Shown in pieces: positions 35,545 through 48,497 of a stretch of DNA of 64,000 bases. This stretch comes from Morella rubra (Eukaryota; Streptophyta; Magnoliopsida; Fagales; Myricaceae), in contig CM025856.1 in assembly GCA_003952965.2 (NCBI GenBank), forward strand, positions 28,682,011-28,746,010. The letters run 5' to 3'. Below the pieces are notes generated by a model. The model had not been told where the DNA came from. It was given only the letters and a program-made list of their open reading frames with translations, and made no database searches. Numbering within the stretch: the stretch's first letter is position 1; each line of letters begins with the position of its first letter. Made by a program: the position numbers and the translations under genes.

Positions 35545-37984
35545 CTAGGAGGATGATGAAGATGGTGAGGGTGCCGCGGATGCTTTGCATATAGGGCACC
35601 AATTCTTCAATCGCAGCCACTGTTGTATGCAGACTGCATGATACCCGTGCTCGCATCGCAGTCTTCCCATATCATCTCCAACCACAAACTCTTCCTGTAT
35701 GAAACGAGATCAAGAGATTTGAAAATCAGGAAAAAGACGACCAATTTTGATAGGTAACTAACTACACACAAATCCAGATAAAACACACATACCAAAGACA
35801 TCAAAACACCCAAAAATTACCTTCTGTAAGATATTGGTAGTTCTTAGTTGATCAACAAACCACCAAGGAATTGCAATTGTTTGAATGGAATACTATCTAC
35901 TCTGGAATTAGATGAATCCAATATACAACTTCCAGCACAAACTCAATCCAAGGGTAACTGATACCTAGTCCGAACCCAACTGAAACCAGAATCCTTAATT
36001 GTTTGATTATCTGTATAACTAAGCTATGCTTATTTTGGTTCCCATCTTAGTGTTCTTCGCCCCTTGTAACTTACATCTGGCTGGAACCACAGCCAAAACC
36101 TAACTACACCACCCACGCTACAAAAAGCAAACAAGAATCAGTAATATGGTAGTAATTAGGATAAGAAAAAACCTGGCAGATACTGCATTTGACATCATCT
36201 TTAACACCACTGCAGCCCACAGCTGCATTCTTTGGAGTTGTAGATTCATAGGTGCTGCTCTTCAGGCATTCCGACAATGTTTCTTCTGTTAGTGCTGTGC
36301 TCACTGTTCCCATCCTCTCTTCTAGAGCTAATAATTCCTGTCATGTTGCAGTGAAATCATTTAACAAACAGATAAAAGGAGTTCTAGAACTTCTGAATAC
36401 AGCACTACAATTCAACATAAAAAAAAAAATCGAAAATACTTACAAGCCAACAAAAAATGCAACAAAATCGAACCGAAACAAACCTCATATGACATGTTAT
36501 CAATATCCAGTCTCATGTCCCTATGCTGATCATAGGCATAAAGGCCATTAAGAAACAAGTTGGTCTCCAGAACAAGTATTTGCTGCAAGGCAAGAAAGAG
36601 GAGTTAACAAGAAGCAGCAGCGAATCAGGTGAAATGGGAATCACATGAAAAACTACCTCATATGTTAGCTCTTCATCTTGTTCGATCCTCTCAAGAGCCA
36701 TTAATACCTGCACAAAAATTATTAATCTAAGTACTGCATAATGAGTATTTCTTCCAACAACTAAAGGAGATCTATACAAAGAGCTGATATCCTTAGTACC
36801 TCGGCAATACCATCTATGTTGTACCGCCGGACGCTGTCCTGATTCATTGAAGAGTGGGTAATGCCAACTTCCACACCATTGTCTGGTGCAACACCGCGTA
36901 ACCTCTCTCTGCCACTGCCTGGTCGACTGTAAGAAATTGCACGACTTGAGGGAATTTCTGCAGAGAACTGATGTGACGAACTAGGAGCATTCAATTCTAC
37001 AGATATGTTAGATTGAAGCACTTGTGAGATTGCAATGGAGGGCTTATTTGGCGAGAGACTGTTTCCATTTCCTTGATTGGGGAGCCTTGCCCTGGTGTGA
37101 CCATTAACCAGTCTCCGAGTCCTAACAGATGTAACACTATTATCCCTGTCAGAACCCATATTTCTGGCTCGTCTTGAATCAGATATGGAGATGCCATGGC
37201 CAGAACTGGAGGTCTGTCCTTCCGACGATGAACCACTGATCTTCTTCCCTCTAGCAGAGGAGCTACTTTCGCCTTCATAATTTCTTCTTTTCACAACATC
37301 CTTCCCTTTACTGAGGCCTGAATCTGAAACCGAGCAACCTGAAGGAATGACGTCAGATGTAGAATTGCATCTGAGATTTCTTCTACCATACCTGCTTGGA
37401 CTAGCCTGTCTTGTCCAGCCAGAGCTCTTAGTTCCCAATGATATGGAGGAGGTGACTAAAGAGTCATGGCTGTGCACTCCAGATCCTTGATCAAGATTCC
37501 TCCGAGATCTTGTATGTGATGCTGCACTAGAACTTCCCACTTCGATCAATGTGTCACTCCTAGACTCAGCATTTTCAGACCCTCTCTGAGTCTTGCAAGG
37601 TGGGGCAGTGAGTTCTGAAACCTCTGACTCATCCTGAGCACTACCTGTTTCAGATAAATTAGTGTCTATTAAACAAGAAAGCTTCTTCCGAGGCTCTCTG
37701 ACAGATTTGTTTCCCTTGCTTATCATAGAGCAAGTCCTAGAAGGACTTCCAATGATTTCCTTGCCACTTGAAGAAGAGCGGAATGAAGGCCTTGAAGCTT
37801 TGGCTTTTTCTAAAAAGCCATTTTGAGCACCTCTTGGGTAGTTCAGTCGGCCATTGCAACCAAGTCTGTTGCAAAATTGAGAACTATTATCTCTATTGTT
37901 GGCACTATCTCTCAGTGCAACACCAGATCCCTTTCTAGAGACAACAACCCCGTTTACAGCTCTTTTACCAGAATATTCATCCAT
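35545..37984 (-). CDS. RING-H2 E3 ubiquitin ligase, 549 aa, 5 exons (copy 2)
   Basis: Minus-strand exons 36800-37984, 36657-36707, 36484-36582, 36173-36337 and 35545-35694, an exact shift of 5764 bases from copy 1. The translated exons appear identical to copy 1, including the Ser/Arg-rich N-terminal region and the complete C3H2C3 RING-H2. All splice signals are kept, so if the duplication is real both copies should be functional. Identity this high, introns included, means a very recent event, gene conversion, or two alleles placed in tandem by the assembler. Confidence 0.88.
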
Positions 37985-40717
37985 GTATAGAGATCTGTAC
38001 CTTCAAATCCACTACAACAACAGAAATGGAATGTTAAAAATCACTCAAACCTCCACTGGGTCACTAGTAGTTTGAATAACAATCCTGCTCTCTATGCTAT
38101 TTAAACTGGCACACAGTTTTTTTATGGGTCTCAGAACGCCCAAAACAGAAATAATACAGTAGGTTCTCATTGGTGGAAGTCATACAAACCACACCAAGCT
38201 TACAGTATAAAGGCAGGTATGTCAATCAGTTTTGTAGGCCTAAACTTGCTTAGGTGGACATAGGATCATAGTTTAAGGGGACCTGATTTTGGGCAAAATA
38301 AGCTAAGTAGGTTGTATTAACATGCAAATCGGAACAAGCTAAACACCCAAGTCATACATAAAAATGTTAAACAGGAAAAACAAAGATCATCAAAAATATG
38401 GACTATGATCTACAAACTTTGATACGTTATTCACGTCTAAGATCATTGGAGACATGGTCAATTCTCTAATACATAATTTACTTTGCTACCTTACTCTAGT
38501 TTGATAAAGTCAAATGAAAGTCGTTATTGTACTTTACTTGAAAGAGATCCTACATCGATAGATCTTCCTTCCAATAAAATAAAGCTTGGAATGGTTTCTG
38601 CCTAAAAGAGGCCGAAGTCCTTCACCCCAGAACTAATAATGGAATGGTAATCCAACTGATTGACGACTATACCAGGAAGAATTGGCTGCTTAAGACCGTA
38701 AGTTATCTAACGGATTCGCGCCATGACGACATTAGAATTGATGCTTCCAACAAGAACTCAGCCTTAAGTTACTGATCCAACAATACATGAGAAAAAGTTC
38801 CTTGAACAATATCTAATGAATTTTGCAGACATTCGCCTATCTCTAGGCCTAGAACGCTGATTTTCCAAAGCTGCTTAGAGCTGAAGATCCATAAGCTCTT
38901 TCCCACCCCAAAATAAATTTACTTGCAGGAGTTTGGCTGCAAATTTTCCTAAGATAGTCAGAGATGTTTGAAATTTTTTTTGTATGGAAAAAAAAAATCA
39001 TTGATTTCCACCAACATTGAATGCAAGCACGATATGGTCGTTAGACTGAAAATTTAACGTGACAGAAATCGAGCAGAACAAACACACCAACAAGCACAAA
39101 AGGTTGATACAGCAAAAAGAGTAACAGGCATGCTCTGCAATGGCAGAAGGATCAAAAAGAAAACTATCTTCATTTTCCTCAGTCCGTCAGCTAATTCAGA
39201 AAGAATAAAACCATCAAATACCTCTATGTTGGCTACGAACGCGATCAAAGTTTAAATAGCAAAGAATCACCAACACAAAGTTTAATGTCAATTGAGAAAC
39301 AAAGGACTCGCAAACATTATGGAAACAACACAAATACCGGGTAACAACAGAAACTCCACCTTCCTAATAAGTTGATCCGATCATAACTAAATAAGAATAG
39401 TTAGACCATTACATATTTAATTTGACAAGAGAAAAATAGAGGAAAAACAAAAGGCACAAGCGGATAAGAAGACCTTCTGCTACCAAGTGATCAACCCTGC
39501 CCACCAAGCGAACCAAACACATTGACAAATCTCTGAACATTAAAAGGAACAAACAAGGAGGAAACATAGGACCCAGATGTCCACATGCCCACATTTCATC
39601 CCCCAAAAAGTGGCTCCCTTCTATCTCTTTTAACGACGTAACCTCGCTTGAATTATTCTCCGCACAATACTTGCGTTTCTTATGTTTACAAATGACTCTT
39701 TCTCCGTGATTTCAGGGCTCGTAAAGCTGAATAAGCCCACAACATAAATTCAATAGAAAAAGGAAAGGAAAATATTCACGGCTGTGGCTTTACAATATAT
39801 TCCGATAACCATGGAGAAAGTTATTTAACGCAAAAGACGTATCTGAATTAAGAGCATGCGGTTTTTCTAAAACCAACTCTCAAGTTCCACGGATGAAACT
39901 AATGGCACAATATAGACTAAAATCATAAACGATTCGAACTAACAGAGAATAAAGGAACAGAGGGGAGACAAAAATAAAAAGATAAAAGAATCAGACCTCT
40001 TTCAATATTTTCGAAGAACACAAAATTGGAAGAGACGATAGAATCATTTGCGCACCAGACCAAAACCAATATAATCCAGACATATAACCCACGGAGAAGA
40101 AAAGAAAAGAAAAATACTGGATTACAAATTCAGATAGAAACAAATATTGAGGAAAACTCGAGCAAAAAAGATGGGATAACTTACAGACTATACCAAAATT
40201 ATTGGAAGAATACTAATTAAATTCTCAAAAGTGTCAGAAAAGGTTGAATTTCTCGTTGCACCTTCTCTTCTTCTGCTTTGTTCCCTTTGAATACCAGAAA
40301 GAAAGAAGGAAGCTCACAGCTTTAGACTTTAGAACGACAAATATATTTTTAGAGAGAAAAGGGCAGAGAGAGAGACGAGGGGGCAAAAACGTGTGTGAAA
40401 GATCCGAGGCTAAAGCAAAGTCCAAACTCATGTAGTAATTCTTTTAAGTGGGACCCAGAAGGACACTGTAAAAATTAAAAAAACAACAGAAAAACAATCA
40501 AACTAGGACTAGTGGACTAGTTGTGCCGTCCAATGAGTTCGGTGAGATCTCAACCGTTAGATTTCGGATTGGGTCAAACATCAACGGCCAATGGACACTC
40601 TGACGTCATCTTCAACCTCTTGCACTTTTTGTGGACCGAAGGAATACGAACTCTCTGCCCCCACACGTATATACCTACGAGCTGAGCCTGAGCCGGCACT
40701 TCTCCTCTTTTTTTTTC

Positions 40718-40749
<32 letters not shown>

Positions 40750-41755
40750 TATTATTTCCTGATCTCGAAAAAAAATCCACAATTATTTTTCGGCGGATAA
40801 TTAGGGGATTTCCTTGTTTGGAATATATCTACTTCTTCTTTTTTCTAGGCGCTTATTTTGTATACATCGCGTAAGAAATAATTAATTTCCTTGAAAAAAA
40901 AGGGTCGCTCGTGATTTGCACGCGCTGGATTTAGATGAAGCATTGAAGCTGGTCTTCAATTTATCGAAACTGACATATCTTGTTTGTTTTGCCAGAAAAA
41001 AGAAAAATCGTTGGTTTTCCTTTTCGTCCACGAAGTTATTAGACAGAGATAGTTTTTAAAATTCGTGAAATAGACAACTGCTAGTACTGTTGTTTGTTTT
41101 TCCTTTTCTGTCCATTACCTTTTCTTTTCTCCATGATTGACCTGTCTTTTGTTTGTTTTGTTTGTTTTATGGGTCAATTTCTCATTTTATTTTTCTAGTC
41201 AGTATCTTCTTTTTCTTTTACCTTATTTGCCAACACTTAAAACGGATATACACTGTGGAAATCAACCGTCCTTAAAACCTGCAAAATCAATGATGTGTCA
41301 ATTCAAAGATGCTGTCTCATTTAGGTTGTACTACCTTTTAACACGTCTTTTGCATCTCTAATCCAAATTTCTTGCTTTACACTATTTCAAAGAAAAGCTC
41401 CCTACCTTAAAAGTTACACTAGGAAACTACTAGAATCATTTTGTTTTGTCAAAAAGTTTATGTCTAATCATTCGTCGTTTAGCAAATTTATCTTTATTTT
41501 TTTTCTTACTTTTACGATTATTTTTTCACAAATTTCCAAAAACTTTTATAAAATAATCCAACAAGTTTCTTAGAAAATATTAATAGAATCTACCCTTCCC
41601 GTCATAAAAAGAAAAAAAAAATCATCCAATCCAAACAAAGGCCATGATAAAAGATTATGATGGAATTATAATTGAAAATAATATAAAAGCAAAATAATAT
41701 AACAAGAGTTTCTAACTCCCAAGTAAGAGAGAGTAGATCTGAAAAGGAACCTATT
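37985..41755. other. Upstream region of RING copy 2
   Basis: Same leader/promoter content as copy 1 to about 40695, then T-rich flank with an A-run followed by a short (TA)n tract at about 40719-40752. About 41440-41600 resembles the AT-rich repeat seen at 21350-21560. No other gene is supported. Confidence 0.5.
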
Positions 41756-42693
41756 TGTTAGTATTCATGGACTTGCACAAGAGTTAAAAGAGTACGTAAA
41801 AAATGGCCGTGAGTGAAGTATATAATGTGGACATGTACAATTGCTTTCAACAGTGACTGAAGAAGTGAACAACCCCACTAGAGATTATGACTTATGATAA
41901 GGAGATCACCCTTAGCAGTTACCAAGTGCCCATAATAATAAAAAAAAAAACTTTATTTCGTACAATAATATTTAATTATGCCTTTAATATATATATGAAG
42001 GTCTGGTGAGGAAGGGACGGGTTATAAGCTGTAGGTCCAATGTCATTTTCCTTAACACAATCTATAAACCATCATTAAAGAAATGATAAAAACAAAGAAA
42101 GAAACAACGGGCCTGCCACGCTAGCTAGCTGCTCTGCGTGCATGCCTCTCATCTCCTCCTGGTTATGACAATTGCTGTTTTTTTTTTTTTTCTTTTAAGT
42201 CTAACATTGATATATTACCATATTATAACGTGTCCAAATCAAATAATATTAATCGAAAAAGAAAAAAGAAACGGAAAACTACGTACTCTTGAAGGGATGT
42301 GTTGTTTTACTAAAATATTAAAGCCAAGTAATCTCAAAATCCCAATTATGCCGTGGCCGGGGTACGTAACCGTCTATGTTTTTTCTTCTCTCTTTTTTCT
42401 TCTGAATGTACAGGCGGGGTGGGAATTAGAAGGATATTTTGGAACTTATCGTGAGCAAGGTAGCTGTACATTGGTCCAGCATCATTTTCATTAAAACCTA
42501 TCTATTTAATATATATTACTTCATTAGGTAGTACGTAATTATATCTATACGTATCATATATATACCACATATATATAATAAGCGCCAAGAGTAGTATCGC
42601 GGGAATTGCATAGAAAAGGCCTAATGAGTATCGTTTTCTACTTTGATTCCAACATTTTTTCCTCGTCTCTTTCTTTTTGTCAATTTTTAACTC

Positions 42694-42698
<5 letters not shown>

Positions 42699-42742
<44 letters not shown>
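42699..42742. repeat. (TA)n microsatellite
   Basis: About 22 uninterrupted AT dinucleotides, the longest simple repeat in the window; likely length-variable. Confidence 0.9.
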
Positions 42743-42746
<4 letters not shown>

Positions 42747-43975
42747 ATTATGGCAAATTTCACCTTGGATGACTATTGACTCTGGCTTCACAGGGTATGC
42801 GGTTTGGTCATTTCACATTTTCGGATATGTTATCAACGCACTATATATATTCATGATTTAATTCTTTCCTTCGTTTGTCACATCAATAAGTTCTTACCCA
42901 AATCATGTTAGCATTAGAGTAAGATTTATAAAGAACCTAATTAAAAGATGAAATAAAACTAATTAAAAAAAATGGATCAAATTTGAGAAACCGAATATAT
43001 ATATACGTTTGATCAAGAGAAATTTTATTTTTGCCAGCTAACGTGAAGGGATGACAATGAGTCGGGGAAAGCATTTCCTTCCTCGCTTTTCGATTGTCGC
43101 CGTACGTCACGTTTGTTGGTACATATAATATAAGTAATTTTATAGATAAGAAGCCATGATATCTTAATTCATCTATCGTTTGGTTCTATGATCCGAGGAG
43201 TGAGCAAATTCTTTACGTTGTTCAGGTGTATGGTATTGCTTCAATCCAAGGCCTTCAGAATATTTTTGGAAAAGAGATCCAAACTTGCAAGATATATAAC
43301 ATGGGGATTGGCCCGTCTTTACTCTGGGCAAAGACGTAAAACGCAAAGTGAACTTGCTTGCTCCCATGGCAAACGAAGGGCTGACTTGGTAGCCAAAGTT
43401 AAAAAGGATAAAAAAAAAAAAGAAGAAGAAGATCAAAATAACTTTTCTCCCACGAACTAATTGGGGTCTATCCGTTCTGCAGTCTACGATCATCAATGTA
43501 CGATCGACATGGTTTTTCAGGACGTTTCTATATATGTATAAGTTGTTTCTTCTTCTCCGTTGCTATTCCTATTAAACAACGGATTTGATAACGCAGGATT
43601 TAAGGCTTAGGACCAGGAAATTTGATCATGTTAAACAGGTACATTTTTATGTGGAGGGGAAGAAATTGGTCAGGGCAGAAATTTTTTGTGACCAACTGCA
43701 TATGTTTGCCAAGTGTGACATGCAGGGAGAGATCAGGATCAAGCTCCCACCGCACCCACTTCTCGTTAAAACCAGATAAGCTTGAGACCTCTTGTTTATG
43801 TTATGCGAAGAAATTATGGAGGACCCGTTAAGTCAAAGATTAAGAAAAGAAAAGGCAAAGGCATCGCGTGACGCAAAATGGACATATATTCTCCATATTA
43901 TTTATTTAAGGAAAGAATCATATATGCTCAGCTCGGCCTTAGCCCACTACTGCAAGGCCAGGTCATATCCTAAGA

Positions 43976-44105
43976 TGACGTGTCGTCTTGGCAAAGCCTC
44001 GTGAATATGGAGCTAGCTGGCCCAATTAACTCCCTTGGCGACTGATCTTTTACAACTTTTCCAGAACGGGTTGTCCAATGACGTGTCATTTCTGCAAAGC
44101 CTCGT
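43976..44105. repeat. Paired 27-nt motif, TGACGTGTC-N6-GCAAAGCCTCGT
   Basis: The motif occurs at 43976-44002 and again at 44079-44105, 103 bases apart, with both conserved halves exact and only the six-base spacer different. The surrounding DNA is not repeated. TGACGTGTC contains an ACGT bZIP-type core. Confidence 0.5.
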
Positions 44106-46154
44106 AGTCGTAGAACAAACATGCGGGCCATGATACATCGATTTGGTGTTTCGAATATCACCTCCCGCAATGAGCACATCGCAAGAAGACCGGTAATTAA
44201 AATAAATAAAGAGGCATAAAGTTGCATTTTAGGATAGTGGGAGACAATAACATCTCTTGTAGGGACAACACGGGGTCTATCTCTTAATCTTGAGTCAATG
44301 AGTTGGGATCCGATCCGGTACAGCTATGTTCTGAGAATTGGACTCACTCTTGACTCGCTCGATCGAGTAGAATATCCATCCCATTAGCTAGTTTGGTTCA
44401 TTCCCCTTCACCCGTTTCATCAATTAAAATCAGACTAATTAATATTTCGCATTTTCTTTCTCACTTTCTCCTTCAAAACAAACAAAATTTAATTTTGAAA
44501 GAATCAACATTAATCTGAATTCTGATGGGAAGTTGGTCAAAAGAGGCCTAAACGAGATAGACGATCCCTTCAGCCAAAATAAGCGAGATCCATGATCTGG
44601 CCACGTACAAAGCCTATCAAGCGGGTTAGGGAAGCCTTATAAAACGTCCGTAGGCCTCTAGTCAAGCTTCGGCTCGATCTATCTATCTATCCATCTTTTT
44701 TTTATTTAAACTTATAATTTATCTATGACATCTTATTCCTGAAACCAGTAAAAATACTCCCAGAATAGGATTGCGTACGTTAAGGTAGGAGTTCCATAAG
44801 AGAAGGGTATTTTATTCATAAATAGAAAAAATCTATCTGGGGGCAATCTTATGGTAAGGCAGAAGGTGGTGTTTTCTTTTTCAAGGTCTAAAGGGAGCCG
44901 TTCGTTTATTGGGACATGATAAAAGGTACTTGTTAATGAATTCGTTGTTGATAATGCAACCGGGCACATTTCATCGTTTTTTCCTATATATGGGGCCTGC
45001 CCTGGCCTAGCTAGCAGTTAATTAGTTGGGGTAACAAATTAAGAAACGAAAACAGTTATATTATTTTTATTTTATTCCCCGAGAAAAAGTCAACTACCTC
45101 CCATATCTCCCGGTTGTTTAGCGAACAAAATCTGTTTCTCATTTCATGGCCTCCAACACCTTCGCCACCAATACCATGACACCTCGACTTAGTGCGTGAT
45201 TCGCGTTTTCTTTTATCAAGCCCCAACACTTCTATTTCTCTCTATCTCTTTCTCTCCCAACATATTTCTCTTTTCCTTTGTTCCCGTAGAGACTAGAGTT
45301 ACCTCTCCCCTGTATCTTCTTTCATTAAGGTACGCTACAGCTCTCTCTCTCTCTCTCTCTCTCTCCATGTACTTTCTCTTCCGTCGTTTTGCTTTTTGCT
45401 TCCTTTATCTGTCTGAGAGAGGGCGAAAGATTCATTTTGACAACGCTCTTCAACATTTATCTTCTTTCCTTGGTTGTTTTTTGCTTTTAAATGGAGAATT
45501 CTTTTCCTTTTTCTTTCTTGGGTAACTGATAAGAACCCAAAATAATATTACCATACATGTATTCTGCCATTGAATGTTGCAGAAGAAAAATCTTGGGTCA
45601 CTTTGGTTTACATCATTCATAATGTCTTTTTCTTTAAAGATCCTTTTCGTAGGTCCACTTCAAGTTAATGAAATGAAATTATTGGAGTTGAGATATGTTA
45701 AAATATATAGTAATTATTTTGTACATGGTTGAAGACGATTGAGAAGCATAGGTCGCAGAAAAATTCGAAAAAAAAATATATATTTGGGTCCTGCTGATCA
45801 TCTAATAACGGCAGCAGTTAAAGCGACAGTGAACAATTTCCAAACAGAAAGGAATGAAAAATTATCAGTAGGATCCGTTTACGAATTTTGGGCCTACAGG
45901 CTACAGCTTTGATGGCCTGGCTGGACCCGCTTTATTCAAGTGTCAACGTGCTAGGCTGACAGCCCACTTCCTATACATCGTTTTCCATGACAAGACTTCT
46001 TTTATGATGTGTGTCCGTTTAAATACAACACAGTTCAAATGCTGTAATCTTCTACATTCAGGAGAATTAGTTTGATATAATTAAAATTAGTTATCCCATT
46101 TGAAAAAAATTGTAGGTTCTGGCTAATTTTCTCTGCTGAGACACCCAACCGGAT

Positions 46155-47447
46155 ATGTCAACTACAAGAGGGAAAGACAGTAGTAATCTGGGGAAGGAGA
46201 AGAAGGTCGCGTCCACCACGAATTCTCGTACCACCGCCACCAAAAGTCGAGCCAAAACGTCCACTGCTGCGAGTTCTACGCTTCAAGGAGATTCTTCATC
46301 TGCAGCGGACAAGTCAGTCCCCAATTATCTCAGGCCTACGATATGCTCACGCAATGAGGCTTTCAAGTACGTGAAGAAAACTTGCCCTGAAGACACCACC
46401 CAACAGAAGCCCCATCTCGAGAGAAGAAGATCTTTCGAAAAGCCGCCATCGGCTGCCAAACTACATAGCGCACTTGCCTCGACGGGCCCTCAAGAGAGAA
46501 CAGTAACAGTCCGTTCCACATCCTTCACGCCTAGAAGCACTACCAGTTCTCCGAAACCACCAGTGGAGAGGACTTCGAAAACGACCAAGCTGGCTGGAAG
46601 ACCACAGACTTCATATGTAAGGACCACGAGCAAGAGCACTAATCCTGCCGCCAAGAAGGTGGAAACCGATGCTTCTGCTTCGACGAAAGCACCAAAGGAC
46701 GTTGATTGCACTGAAACGTCGAGCGTTGGAACTATTCCAGAAGATGGAGAATTTTTGGTTCATGAGGCCGAAGAAATTGGGAAGGTGGAAGCTGATGAGG
46801 TTGAGAACCCCACTGAAGTACAAAAATACGAACATGATGGGCATTGGGATGTTGTGGGAGGTGATCAGGTCAATCATCACGGTGAAGATCATCATGAGAT
46901 GCTCAAGCCTTGTGGCATCCCTGATGTTTCAGAAGAAATAAGAGCGAATCCTACTGCTCAGATTGAAGAAGCGGGAGACAAATTACAAGAACTAGAAAAC
47001 TCTGAGAATCAATCCAAAGAAGAAGAGAGCGTCGGAGACAAAGATGAACTTAGTGAGAGTCGCCCGGAAGAGAGTGTGGCAAGCGAGGAAAAAGTTGAGG
47101 TCAAAGAAGAAAAAGTTGAAGAGAGTGCTGCAGATGAAGATTCTGGGGATTATGACAAGACTGAGGACAACAGGGTGGCCGAGAAGGAAGCGGTGGATGG
47201 AGGAAATGAGGGACTTGATTCGAAGGACGGACAAGATGTCGAGGGTGGCGTTGACGAAACAAAACCAGAGGAGCCGAACGCAGCGTCGTCGACACGCCAA
47301 GCGGGACCAGGGAAGAAGGATTCACAGGCGAATAATGATGTCATTGAAGAGACTGCAAGCAAGCTGCTGCAGAAGAGGAAGAACAAGGTGAAAGCACTGG
47401 TCGGTGCATTTGAGACCGTCATAGATAAAGAAGCCTCTTCAAAATGA
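46155..47447 (+). CDS. Plant calmodulin-binding domain protein, 430 aa, single exon
   Basis: One open frame from ATG to stop. Near the N-terminus VPNYLRPTICSRNEAFKYVK (about residues 55-74) is the conserved opening motif of plant calmodulin-binding-like proteins. The middle is basic and Ser/Thr/Pro-rich (about 75-190), followed by a long acidic Glu/Asp-rich part (about 190-380). The C-terminus has VIEETASKLLQKRKNKVKAL and VGAFETVI (about 395-423), the basic amphipathic helix of the plant calmodulin-binding domain (PF07839-type). It therefore probably binds calmodulin in a calcium-dependent way. Family members are often longer with several such domains; this is a short form. Function beyond that is unknown. 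Confidence 0.87.
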   Translation: MSTTRGKDSSNLGKEKKVASTTNSRTTATKSRAKTSTAASSTLQGDSSSAADKSVPNYLRPTICSRNEAFKYVKKTCPEDTTQQKPHLERRRSFEKPPSAAKLHSALASTGPQERTVTVRSTSFTPRSTTSSPKPPVERTSKTTKLAGRPQTSYVRTTSKSTNPAAKKVETDASASTKAPKDVDCTETSSVGTIPEDGEFLVHEAEEIGKVEADEVENPTEVQKYEHDGHWDVVGGDQVNHHGEDHHEMLKPCGIPDVSEEIRANPTAQIEEAGDKLQELENSENQSKEEESVGDKDELSESRPEESVASEEKVEVKEEKVEESAADEDSGDYDKTEDNRVAEKEAVDGGNEGLDSKDGQDVEGGVDETKPEEPNAASSTRQAGPGKKDSQANNDVIEETASKLLQKRKNKVKALVGAFETVIDKEASSK

Positions 47448-47674
47448 AACTGTCTTGTCCTTCTAAATCATTTGACATACATGAACTATTATGGTGCCTA
47501 CTGTGAGATATGACAAACGCCAACACAACACTAACGTAGGTGTGACAGAAAATTTGAGAAAAGAAAACAGTTGGAGTGTAAGATCAGTTTCCCAAAGAAA
47601 TTTGTTTTTCTAATAAACCACATCGTTCAGATGAGGGAGGTTGCCATTAATGTTTGTTGTATTGACTACGCTTT

Positions 47675-48497
47675 ACTCTTTAGTGTGTCAAGCATACCTT
47701 GCTGATTTTCTACATAATTTCTCTATATTTGATCTGATAGGTAATTTACCAGAAAAGCAAAGAAAAAAATACAAATTTTTCGGAACAAATTTTCGATGTA
47801 AATTTTACTCTTTAGTGTGTCAGTCATACGCTAATCTTGCTGATTTTCTATATAGTTTCTCTATATTTGATCCGATTGGTAATTTACTAGAAAGGCGAAG
47901 GAAAAAAATCCAGATTTTTCGGAACAAATTTTTGATATAAATTTTACTCTTTAGTGTGTCAATCATACGCTAATCTTGTTGATTTTCTACGTAGTTTCTC
48001 TATATTTGATCTGATCGGTAATTTATCAGAAAAGCGAAGGAAAAAACACAGATTTTTCGGAACAAATTTTCGATATAAATTTTACTCTTTAGTGAGTCAA
48101 TCATACACTAATCTTGCTGATTTTCTACATAGTATCTCTATATTTGATCTAATCGGTAATTTATCAAAAAAGCGAAGAAAAAAACACAGATTTTTCGGAA
48201 CAAATTTTCGATATACATTTTACTCTTTAGTGAGTCAATCATACGCTAATCTTGTTGATTTTCTACATAGTTTTTCTATATTTGATCTGATCGGTAATTT
48301 ATCAGAAGAGCGAAGGAAAAAATACAGATTTTTCGAAACAAATTTTCGATATACATTTTACTCTTTAGTGAGTCAATCATACGCTAATCTTGCTGATTTT
48401 CTACATAATTTTTTTATATTTGATCCAATCGGTAATTTACTAGAAAAGCGAAGGAAAAAGCACAGATTTTTCGGAACAAATTTTCGATATAAATTGC
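47675..48497. repeat. Six tandem repeats of about 138 bp with an open 46-codon frame
   Basis: ACTCTTTAGTG recurs at 47675, 47807, 47946, 48084, 48222 and 48360 (spacings 132, 139, 138, 138, 138). Each unit continues with 'gctgattttctac', 'tatatttgat', 'ggtaattta' and a CGGAACAAATTTTCGAT-like end. Because 138 is divisible by three, one frame stays open over the last four units and reads SQSYANL, DFLHSFSIFDLIGNLSE and RFFGTNFRY each time. A single extra base in unit 2 shifts the first two units to another frame. The downstream ORF has no ATG at its start. Confidence 0.9.

Larger units (their letters stand above)
35388..41755. repeat. Tandem segmental duplication, copy 2
   Basis: Starts at CGAACTTTATTCACAA and runs through the second RING gene, its upstream region and about 1.05 kb of distal flank that copy 1 keeps only in fragments. 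Differences from copy 1 in the gene are rare; one is an intronic T/A change near 36455. Two small deletions relative to copy 1 lie near 38780 and 38980. Confidence 0.92.
41756..46154. other. Long gene-poor stretch
   Basis: About 4.4 kb with no gene I can support. It holds a long (TA)n microsatellite (42699-42742), a pair of 27-nt motif repeats at 43976 and 44079, and a (CT)n tract at about 45340-45365. Short ORFs (e.g. 43585-43779 + and 44733-44969 -) are protein-like in places but match no family I know. The last kilobase is probably leader and promoter of the calmodulin-binding gene. Confidence 0.5.

Noticed and set aside
43585-43831. Short plus-strand ORFs with protein-like composition
   Set aside because: Two different frames overlap, no family recognised, no promoter or splice context.
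44733-44969. Minus-strand ORF that reads like an organelle protein or plastid insert
   Set aside because: I could not match it to any plastid or mitochondrial gene with confidence, so no call was made.
46490-47422. Several ORFs opposite or overlapping the calmodulin-binding gene
   Set aside because: Frame shadows of a repetitive, GA-rich coding exon; no domain.
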